Assembly (NCBI GenBank): GCA_947568835.1
Contig: OX387604.1
Coordinates: forward strand, 28,869,351 to 28,933,350
Source of the DNA: Protonemura montana
Taxonomy: Eukaryota; Arthropoda; Insecta; Plecoptera; Nemouridae
Length of the DNA stretch: 64,000 bases
Direction: 5' to 3'
The position numbers were made by a program, and so were the translations under genes. Positions 44,736 through 55,400 of this stretch are shown piece by piece (position 1 is the stretch's first letter; each line of letters starts with the position of its first letter). Under the pieces are notes generated by a model. It was not told the origin of the DNA. It was given only the letters and a program-made list of their open reading frames with translations, and did not search any database.

Positions 44736-47241
44736 AGATTTATTTCCACTGTAATAGATTATAATAAGTCATATAAGACTGGTGGTGGAGGGTGGAGGCT
44801 GGTAGCTACAATTTAACTCAGCGTTGTTTTTAATTACTAGTTTCTACTCCTATTTACTAATATTTTTACCACTAATACTAATTACTACTAATTACTACTA
44901 TATTTACTACTGTTTATTATTATATTTGTTCTACTATTTTTATTTTACTTACCTGGGTAATTCGTTATCCCTTATAATTTACCAATTTAGCTACCTATGC
45001 CAATTAGTCGCGCTGTACAGGACAAGTATTTAGAAATTGATCTGGACCGCTTTAATAAACAGTTAACATTTCACAAAGAAAGAATCAATTTTGACAGTAA
45101 TTTTAGTCTAAAGATTTTATTGTAACAATAGTCGGTATCATTTTATTCAATTCTAACAAATGTTTTGGTGATACAGTAATACATAATTGCTTATGTATCC
45201 TATCCTCAGCTTCATAAAATCTAGAAACCAGAAAAGAATTTTATCAACTAGAAAGTAATCTATAAATTAGGTTCCAACCACCAATCTCGCACATAATCGG
45301 CCGAGGGTAACCACACGAATACACGAATACCAATACGAAGAACGTAATGAGGGTGGCGCAATTAGTATCTGCTTGTGAGTTAACGAGCTTGCTGCACCAT
45401 TGTGCTGCAAGAGAAGAAAGCATGAAGACCATGCCCTATAAGTGGGTTCCGATTGATCGTAGTTTCTGTCTTCTCTCCGGCTCCCTCTGCTACATTGCTG
45501 TACTTGAGCGAATTGATTTCCCTAGTGATGTCCTCATGAACACCGTCAAGTGTCCGCAATTTTGCCGTCTGCAGTGGCAAACTGGTTTGTATACCTTCAT
45601 GGCATGAGGTATATCGGGTACGTCGACACAACTACTAGTCACTTGGTGAATAAGATCGACTGGTGCTCACTGCATCTGGGGCTGCGTCGCGCTTTGCTGG
45701 AAGGGGAGGGTGCTGGAAGGGGTGGAAAGTTGAGACGGTGGAGGTCTCGCTTATCAGGGGTCATACCGACTTCGACAGTGAACCAATATAGTTCTCAGAA
45801 ATCGTCTATTGATATCAGCATCATTGCCAGGTAATTTTAGATTGTATGTTTCAAATTGTTAATGGTATTTGCATGGTTTTTGTTTTGAGTTGTAGATTTA
45901 AATCTATCTTAGAGCTTTTATTTGTCATTGTGGTTTTAAAAATATGCAGTGTATTTTACTGGTTGTTTGCCTGTTAGACTCAAGAGGATTCTAGGACACT
46001 GTTTCTGCTATCGTTGAAGATAAAGTTCATTTTTGACTAACCAACAGAGAAATTGTATATTTTTAACCAAGTTTAAAAATTGATATGTAGGGATAGTTTT
46101 TAAAATATCTTCGAACTGAAATCTATCTGGTGCTTTTTGCTTGAAATATGCAAGGAAACGTGGAGCTTTTTTGGAACGATATTTGGAATTTGGATAAATG
46201 AATCATAAGAGAAGTTGCAATAAAATCTTAATATTTTCTAGCATGTGATGATAATATTAATATTGTATTTTATTGACTAGAAGACATTTTTTACGTGTAC
46301 AAGGAAACTATGACCTATTTAAGTTCCTTGACCATTTAAAGCTTTTCTGTTTACACTTGGACATTTTTTCATTTCCATGTAAATTTGTTAGTTCACTTTT
46401 ACTCCATCTTTAAAGTTGAATTTTGTTAATTTTTCCATGAACAGTATTTCTAAAACAAGTGTTCTCCGTTGCGTTCCCAGTTTGAATTCGATGTTTTGTC
46501 TTCAATTCGGTGCATTTTTTAGTAAGATTGAAGTTTATTTGGCATGAAATCACAAAGAAGAAAGGAAGATTAAAGAAGTATGCGGATTGGATAAGTAAAT
46601 CTAAAGTAAATCAAGAACATACGTCACTTTCCCCTGCAGTTACGTTACTGCAGTTATCACGTATATTACTACATTTATAACAAAACAAATTTCAATCTCG
46701 GTTGATTGTTGAGAGAATGCGTCTCATAAGATAGGAATTTCATCCGTCAAATCTTAAGCGTGTATCTTCATCTACTCTATAGACTTATGCATAAACTCTT
46801 TCTATCTGGAAAAGATTTTTCAGACATGAAAGATGTTTTTGAAACAAGCATTGATCAAAAACTTTCAAAATTCCTTCTAAAAATACCAAGTTTTGTCATT
46901 TTGTCGTTCTCCCTTCGGTTTCTTTGAACATACCCAAAAAGCAATTACCATGAGATCCTTGCTCCATCTCCATTATACAGCAAAGAACAAAAACATGCTT
47001 GATGAAAGAAAATGAACAAACGAATATAAAGGGAAATAAAAGATTGTGATTTGTAAGACATGGTTGGATAGAAGCAAGTAGACCGACCTAAAAACCACTT
47101 AATAATATGACTTTGAGTAAGCGAGCAAATATCTGGGACAGAGAATTGAATTTATAGCGTCTTGAAGTTGACTTTTATCTGCACTGACAGTTACCCGGGT
47201 GACACTTTTATGAACTGTCAAGGGAACGCCGAGTTCGATTT

Positions 47242-50200
47242 GAGATGCAGGAGATGCAGTAGGTGCAGTAGGTGCAGTAGGTGCAGTAGATGCAGTAGGT
47301 GCAGTAGGTGCAGTAGGTGCAGGAGATGCAGTAGATGCAGTAGGTGCAGTAGGTGCAGTAGATGCAGTAGGTGCAGTAGATGCAGTAGGTGCAGGAGATG
47401 CAGTAGGTGCAGTAGGTGCAGTAGGTGCAGTAGGTGCAGTAGGTGCAGTAGGTGCAGTAGGTGCAGTAGATGCAGTAGGTGCAGTAGGTGCAGGAGATGC
47501 AGTAGGTGCAGTAGGTGCAGTAGGTGCAGTAGGTGCAGTAGGTGCAGTAGATGCAGTAGGTGCAGTAGGTGCAGTAGGTGCAGTAGGTGCAGTAGGTGCA
47601 GTAGGTACAGTAGGTGCAGTAGGTGCAGTAGGTGCAGTAGGTGCAGTAGGTGCAGTAGGTGCAGTAGGTGCAGTAGGTGCAGTAGGTGCAGTAGGTGCAG
47701 TAGGTGCAGTAGGTGCAGTAGGTGCAGTAGGTGCAGTAGGTGCAGTAGGTGCAGTAGGTGCAGTAGGTGCAGTAGATGCAGGAGATGCAGTAGGTGCAGG
47801 AGATGCAGTAGATGCAGTAGGTGCAGTAGGTGCAGTAGGTGCAGTAGGTGCAGTAGATGCAGTAGGTGCAGTAGGTGCAGTAGATGCAGGAGATGCAGTA
47901 GGTGCAGGAGATGCAGTAGGTGCAGTAGGTGCAGGAGATGCAGTAGGTGCAGTAGGTGCAGTAGGTGCAGTAGATGCAGGAGATGCAGTAGGTGCAGGAG
48001 ATGCAGTAGATGCAGTAGGTGCAGTAGGTGCAGTAGGTGCAGTAGGTGCAGTAGGTGCAAGAGATGCAGTAGGTGCAGGAGATGCAGTAGATGCAGTAGG
48101 TGCAGTAGGTGCAGTAGGTGCAGTAGGTGCAGTAGGTGCAGTAGGTGCAGTAGGTGCAGTAGGTGCAGTAGGTGCAGTAGATGCAGTAGGTGCAGTAGGT
48201 GCAGGAGATGCAGTAGGTGCAGTAGGTGCAGGAGATGCAGTAGGTGCAGTAGGTGCAGTAGGTGCAGTAGATGCAGGAGATGCAGTAGGTGCAGTAGGTG
48301 CAGTAGGTGCAGTAGATGCAGGAGATGCAGTAGGTGCAGGAGATGCAGTAGGTGCAGTAGGTGCAGGAGATGCAGTAGGTGCAGTAGGTGCAGTAGGTGC
48401 AGTAGATGCAGGAGATGCAGTAGGTGCAGGAGATGCAGTAGATGCAGTAGGTGCAGTAGGTGCAGTAGGTGCAGTAGATGCAGTAGGTGCAGTAGGTGCA
48501 GTAGGTGCAGTAGATGCAGTAGGTGCAGTAGATGCAGTAGGTGCAGGAGATGCAGTAGGTGCAGTAGGTGCAGTAGGTGCAGTAGGTGCAGTAGATGCAG
48601 TAGGTGCAGTAGGTGCAGTAGGTGCAGTAGGTGCAGTAGGTGCAGTAGATGCAGGAGATGCAGTAGGTGCAGTAGGTGCAGTAGGTGCAGTAGGTGCAGT
48701 AGGTGCAGTAGATGCAGTAGGTGCAGTAGGTGCAGTAGGTGCAGTAGGTGCAGTAGGTGCAGTAGGTGCAGTAGGTGCAGTAGGTGCAGTAGGTGCAGTA
48801 GGTGCAGTAGATGCAGTAGGTGCAGTAGGTGCAGTAGGTGCAGTAGGTGCAGTAGGTGCAGTAGGTGCAGTAGGTGCAGTAGGTGCAGTAGGTGCAGTAG
48901 GTGCAGTAGATGCAGTAGGTGCAGTAGATGCAGTAGGTGCAGGAGGTGCAGTAGGTGCAGTAGGTGCAGTAGGTGCAGTAGGTGCAGTAGGTGCAGTAGG
49001 TGCAGTAGGTGCAGTAGGTGCAGTAGGTGCAGTAGGTGCAGTAGATGCAGTAGGTGCAGGAGATGCAGTAGGTGCAGTAGGTGCAGTAGGTGCAGTAGGT
49101 GCAGTAGGTGCAGGAGATGCAGTAGGTGCAGTAGGTGCAGGAGATGCAGTAGGTGCAGTAGGTGCAGTAGGTGCAGTAGGTGCAGTAGATGCAGTAGGTG
49201 CAGTAGGTGCAGTAGGTGCAGTAGGTGCAGTAGGTGCAGTAGGTGCAGTAGGTGCAGTAGGTGCAGTAGATGCAGTAGGTGCAGGAGATGCAGTAGGTGC
49301 AGTAGGTGCAGTAGGTGCAGTAGGTGCAGTAGGTGCAGTAGGTGCAGTAGGTGCAGTAGGTGCAGTAGATGCAGTAGGTACAGGAGATGCAGTAGGTGCA
49401 GTAGGTGCAGGAGATGCAGTAGGTGCAGTAGGTGCAGTAGGTGCAGTAGGTGCAGTAGATGCAGTAGGTGCAGTAGGTGCAGTAGGTGCAGTAGATGCAG
49501 TAGGTGCAGTAGGTGCAGTAGGTGCAGTAGGTGCAGTAGGTGCAGTAGGTGCAGTAGGTGCAGTAGGTGCAGTAGGTGCAGTAGGTGCAGTAGGTGCAGT
49601 AGGTGCAGTAGGTGCAGGAGATGCAGTAGGTGCAGGAGATGCAGTAGATGCAGTAGATGCAGTAGGTGCAGTAGGTGCAGTAGGTGCAGTAGGTGCAGTA
49701 GGTGCAGTAGGTGCAGTAGGTGCAGTAGGTGCAGTAGGTGCAGTAGATGCAGGAGATGCAGTAGGTGCAGTAGATGCAGTAGGTGCAGTAGGTGCAGTAG
49801 GTGCAGTAGGTGCAGTAGGTGCAGGAGATGCAGTAGGTGCAGTAGATGCAGTAGGTGCAGTAGATGCAGTAGGTGCAGTAGGTGCAGTAGATGCAGTAGG
49901 TGCAGTAGGTGCAGTAGGTGCAGTAGGTGCAGTAGGTGCAGTAGGTGCAGTAGGTGCAGGAGATGCAGTAGGTGCAGTAGGTGCAGTAGGTGCAGTAGAT
50001 GCAGTAGGTGCAGTAGGTGCAGTAGGTGCAGTAGGTGCAGTAGGTGCAGTAGATGCAGGAGATGCAGTAGGTGCAGTAGGTGCAGTAGGTGCAGGAGATG
50101 CAGTAGATGCAGTAGGTGCAGTAGGTGCAGTAGGTGCAGTAGGTGCAGTAGATGCAGTAGGTGCAGTAGGTGCAGTAGGTGCAGGAGATGCAGTGAGTGC

Positions 50201-50256
50201 AGGAGATGCAGTAGGTGCAGTAGGTGCAGTAGGTGCAGTAGGTGCAGGAGATGCAG
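47242..50256 (+). repeat. 9-bp satellite array, 3.0 kb
   Basis: About 335 units of GCAGTAGGT, with GCAGTAGAT and GCAGGAGAT variants arranged in recurring groups, which suggests higher-order duplication. The plus strand is one continuous open frame (Cys-Arg/Ser-Arg-Cys repeats, 1078 codons from 47162 to 50398) because a 9-bp unit without stops keeps frame. I regard it as satellite, not a gene. Confidence 0.95.
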
Positions 50257-50565
50257 TTCTCTGATAAGAATGGAGTTTGATTTATTGACGTTTCATCCTA
50301 AAAGACTGCACTGCATGTGCATCATTGCCTCAACACCTTGCATTCAATACGCGGATCACATTTATGAATGTGATATCGATTATTTGTTCAGCATTTAATA
50401 ATCTTATATCACCGATGAATAATTAACTCAAGTACATGTCCTAAAAGAAAAATCTTTTAATTAGTATTCATTACGTAATTATAATGAGCCGATGCAACAA
50501 ATTCTACAATTTGATTGCCGTTGATTAGTTTGGTTCACTGACACGAAACATTCTGCAGTTAGTTA

Positions 50566-52046
50566 CGAGTAAATTAGTCAGCAGTTAAATAGTCAGCAGT
50601 AAATTAGTCAGCAGTAAATTAGTCAGCAGTAAATTAGCCAGCAGTAAATTAGTCAGCAGTAAATTAGTCACGAGTAAATTAGTCAGCAGTAAATTAGTCA
50701 GCAGTAAATTAGTCAGCAGTAAATTAGTCAGCAGTAAATTAGTCAGCAGTAAATTAGTCAGCAGTTAATTAGTCAGCAGTTAATTAGTCAGCAGTAAATT
50801 AGTCAGCAGTTAATTAGTCAGCAGTAAATTAGTCATCAGTAAATTAGTCAGCAGTTAATTAGTCAGCAGTAAATTAGTCAGCAGTAAATAAGTCAGCAGT
50901 AAATTAGTCAGCAGTTAATTAGTCAGCAGTAAATAAGTCAGCAGCAGTAAATAAGTCAGCAGTAAATTAGTCAGCAGTAAATTAGTCAGCAGTAAATTAG
51001 TCAGCAGTAAATTAGTCAGCAGTAAATTAGTCAGCAGTTAATTAGTCAGCAGTAAATTAGTCAGCAGTAAATTAGTCAGCAGTAAATTAGTCAGCAGTAA
51101 ATTAGTCAGCAGTAAATTAGTCAGCAGTAAATTAGTCAGCAGTAAATTAGTCAGCAGTAAATTAGTCAGCAGTAAATTAGTCAGCAGTAAATTAGTCAGC
51201 AGTAAATTAGTCAGCAGTAAATTAGTCAGCAGTAAATTAGTCACGAGTAAATTAGTCAGCAGTAAATTAGTCAGCAGTAAATTAGTCAGCAGTAAATTAG
51301 TCAGCAGTAAATTAGTCAGCAGTAAATTAGTCAGCAGTAAATTAGTCAGCAGTAAATTAGTCAGCAGTAAATTAGTCAGGAGTAAATTAGTCAGCAGTAA
51401 ATTAGTCAGGAGTAAATTAGTCAGCAGTAAATTAGTCAGGAGTAAATTAGTCAGCAGTAAATTAGTCAGCAGTAAATTAGTCAGCAGTAAATTAGTCAGG
51501 AGTAAATTAGTCAGCAGTAAATTAGTCAGCAGTAAATTAGTCAGGAGTAAATTAGTTAGCAGTAAATTAGTCAGGAGTAAATTAGTCAGGAGTAAATTAG
51601 TTAGCAGTAAATTAGTCAGCAGTAAATTAGTCAGGAGTAAATTAGTTAGCAGTAAATTAGTCAGGAGTAAATTAGTCAGGAGTAAATTAGTTAGCAGTAA
51701 ATTAGTCAGCAGTAAATTAGTCAGCAGTAAATTAGTCAGGAGTAAATTAGTTAGCAGTAAATTAGTCAGGAGTAAATTAGTCAGGAGTAAATTAGTTAGC
51801 AGTAAATTAGTCAGGAGTAAATTAGTCAGGAGTAAATTAGTTAGCAGTAAATTAGTCAGCAGTAAATTAGTCAGGAGTAAATTAGTTAGCAGTAAATTAG
51901 TCAGCAGTAAATTAGTCAGGAGTAAATTAGTTAGCAGTAAATTAGTCAGCAGTAAATTAGTCGGCAGTAAATTAGTCAGCAGTAAATTAGTCGGCAGTAA
52001 ATTAGTTGGGAGTAAATTAGTCAGCAGTAAATTAGTCAGGAGTAAA
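50566..52046 (+). repeat. 15-bp satellite array, 1.5 kb
   Basis: About 98 units of AGCAGTAAATTAGTC. The left part carries TTAATT and AAATAAG variants, the middle is nearly uniform, and the right part is rich in AGGAGTAAATTAGTTAGC variants. It lies 310 bp after the 9-bp array and 365 bp before the channel start codon. Confidence 0.95.
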
Positions 52047-52330
52047 CATTAGCTTGTTGAAGAGCGAACTAAAAGCTAAAAGCTGCCGAGTTTTGCTCTT
52101 ATGAGCAATTTAATGCTATCATTTATCCTAAAGCTTTACTTTGATATCTTCTAGTATTTATTTACTAGATTATTACTCATAGCATTGCGACATTTTCTCA
52201 GGAATTACAAAGAAGAATTGTTGAATCTTTTGAATAGATATTATTTTTGTTCCAAGTCTACCAAGATTATAGACTGTAAGTTCACATAGCTGTCAACAAA
52301 TAATTGATTGTACAAGATGAAAGACAAGAA

Positions 52331-52390
52331 ACAAACTTCTAAACAAACAAACAAACAAACAAACTTCTAAACAAACAAACAAACAAACAT
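52331..52390 (+). repeat. (AAAC)n microsatellite next to the channel start
   Basis: Two AAAC runs separated by TTCT, immediately before the presumed acceptor of the first coding exon. Confidence 0.8.
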
Positions 52391-52411
52391 GACCCGTGTA
52401 TTTTTTTACAG

Positions 52412-55400
52412 ATGTTGCTACGAAGGAAGTCAATCCATAGAAGCGATGTGGGAATTACTTTGTTCATCTTATGCTTCATTCTAGTTTGTTCAACTCAAGT
52501 TCTCTCGGAAATGTAAGTGATCGCAAGGTTACGTGTAATATCATATATACAAGCATCATCAAGACATTATCTTTAACTAACTCTCAGAAAATTCCCCGAA
52601 AGATGAAATGTCACTGTTTTAGAACAACAAGCCTAACTTTCAACGACATCTTGCCAGAAGACACAAAGTCCTACGATAAAATGCGACCTCCGAAGAAAGA
52701 TGGCGCTCCCACAGTGGTGTATTTTCACGTAACTGTCATGGGACTCGATTCTATTGACGAAAACGCGATGGTAAATTTGCACATTTCGACATTTCGATAT
52801 TTCGATATTTTATAGAGCATGTAATCATGAACAAAAATGCAGTTATAATTGTAAAACCAAAATATAATGCATCGAAATGTCTTTTTCCAGACTTACGCAG
52901 CTGACATTTTCTTTGCGCAGAAGTGGAAAGATAACCGTCTTCGACTTCCTGAAAACATGACTTCCGAATATCGGTTAGAACTTTGAATTCTTTGAAAGAG
53001 TTTACAGCACGGATTTTCGTTCTCAAGTGACACTTTCCATTTCGGTTTTTCAGGTTGCTTGAAGTCGAGTGGCTGAAAAATATGTGGAGACCCGATTCGT
53101 TTTTCAAAAATGCCAAAGCAGTGACATTTCAAACCATGACGATACCTAATCACTATCTTTGGTTGTACAAGGACAAGACAATCCTATATATGGTCAAGTA
53201 AGTAGCATTTTTTTATTTTGTTTTTACTTACTCCAATTTGTATTGAATTCAACGCATTTGATTACAGACTGACATTAACGCTATCTTGTGCGATGAACTT
53301 TATGATCTACCCCCACGACACCCAGGAATGTAAACTGCAAATGGAAAGCCGTGAGTAAAACACGTTCATGTTTAAAACAATATTTAGGGTTAATAATTGC
53401 CTTGTTTGAGGTGGTTTGGCTGTCCATTAGGTAAATTCTGGGAAAACTATCCTCCGTCAGGAGTATGGATTTGAGACTAACTGTACTCGCCTAGCATTAT
53501 AACTAAAGTAGATGTAAAAGCTATTGGTATGGATTACTAAACGTATAGTTTCAGATTCTAATTAGTATTAGCATTTTTAGTTTGCATTCAAATTAACCCG
53601 TTCGTAAATTTTATCTTGAATTCTTTCTGTATACAAACAAAGGGCGGTTGGTTAAGTAGGAAAGAAGTTTCTAAAAATGTCTTTATTGATAATTGTGATA
53701 TCTTGGAAAGCAAAATATCTCGAAACTTTAAACTATCGTCAAGAAGTTCTCTAATCCCTTACCATCTCAATCATGAAACCAAAAAATCATTACATTTGTC
53801 TTATCAACAATTTGAATTTTGAATTTCTTGCAGTTTCTCATACAACCGATGATTTGATTTTCCAATGGGACCTGGAGTTGCCTCTGGCTGTTGATGAGCA
53901 CATCGAGTTACCACAACTGCAGTTAGTGAACAACTCGACTGATGATTGTACACAAGTTTACACAACTGGTATGACCATCAAATAATCCCTCACCAGTTAT
54001 TCCTGGACCACACGTGTCATCCAATATAATCAATATTTCGGTTTCGTCGCCAGGCAACTTCACGTGTCTCGAGGTGATCTTTGTCTTGAAACGACGTCTG
54101 GGATATTATCTCTTTCACACTTACATCCCTACATGCCTGATCGTCATCATGTCAGTAAGTTGAACTCATTAAGTTTCATCAGGGACAGATCAGCTGATCA
54201 CGTTAACAAAACTCTAGTTATAAAACTACCAGCGACCAAGAAAGAACAGTTTTTTTTTCTGATTGAATGTTTAATTGTCTATGTGATTGTACAAGCTTAA
54301 TTTTAAGTAAATACAGACAGATAAGTAGGAAATACACATTTCAATTGATTAACATTTATTTGGTATTAAATAAATAGTACAACAGCAATCTCACAGGTAA
54401 GAAAGATAATTAATCAGACAACGCCCGTTCAATCGTCAAAATAATCTAAACTACCAAATCAATTGTGGCATTTTTTAGGGATTTTAGCACCTTTCACTGA
54501 AAACAGACCCCGTCATTCTTGGTGATCGATCATCTTACTTTAACAAAAGCATATGAAATACTAGTTTACCTTTGCTGTGGGTTCACCAATTCAAAGCCAA
54601 CGTTATTTTATTCTTTATGATACATCATTTATTGTCATTGCCATTTATTCCAATATGGTTGTCAATAGACAATCAAATTACATTCTCCTTTTTCAGTGGG
54701 TGTCCTTTTGGATCAAGCCTGAGGCTGCCCCAGCCCGAGTGACGTTGGGAGTTACCTCGCTGCTCACCTTATCAACTCAACATGCTAAATCTCAGGCTGC
54801 TCTGCCCCCGGTCTCTTACCTGAAAGCTGTCGATGCATTCATGTCGGTCTGCACTGTGTAAGTTCGGTGATACACTAAACAAATTATCCACTTGCAATGT
54901 GTATAAATTAGCAAAAACACAATTCAGCGAGGTACAGATCAGATACAATATTATTGCTGACTTGACCTATGTACAGATCAGATATAATATTATTGCTGAC
55001 TTGACCTATGTACAGATCAGATATAATATTATTGCTGACTTGATCTATGTACAGATCAGATATAATATTATTGCTGACTTGATCTATGTACAGATCAGAT
55101 ATAATATTATTGCTGACTTGATCTATGTACAGATCAGATATAATATTATTGCTGACTTGATCTATGTACAGATCAGATATAATATTATTGCTGACTTGAT
55201 CTATGTACAGATCAGATATAATATTATTGCTGACTTGATCTATGTACAGATCAGATATAATATTATTGCTGACTTGATCTATGTACAGATCAGATATAAT
55301 ATTATTGCTGACTTGACCTATGTACAGATCAGATATAATATTATTGCTGACCTGACTTATAATTTTATCAGTAGCTGTCTGGTCTCGTGACATGAGAAGG

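Larger units (their letters stand above)
41784..47241. other. gene-free stretch between ARPC4 and the ion channel
   Basis: AT-rich, with small relics only: MITE copy 4, a dispersed repeat, tRNA-like remnants and a higher-GC patch at about 45290-45840 with no recognisable coding or RNA content. A three-fold TCAGGAATCCTG repeat is at about 42357-42393. Confidence 0.4.

Noticed and set aside
47242..52046. CRISPR-like appearance of regularly repeated units
   Set aside because: Units are contiguous with no unique spacers, and the genome is clearly animal.
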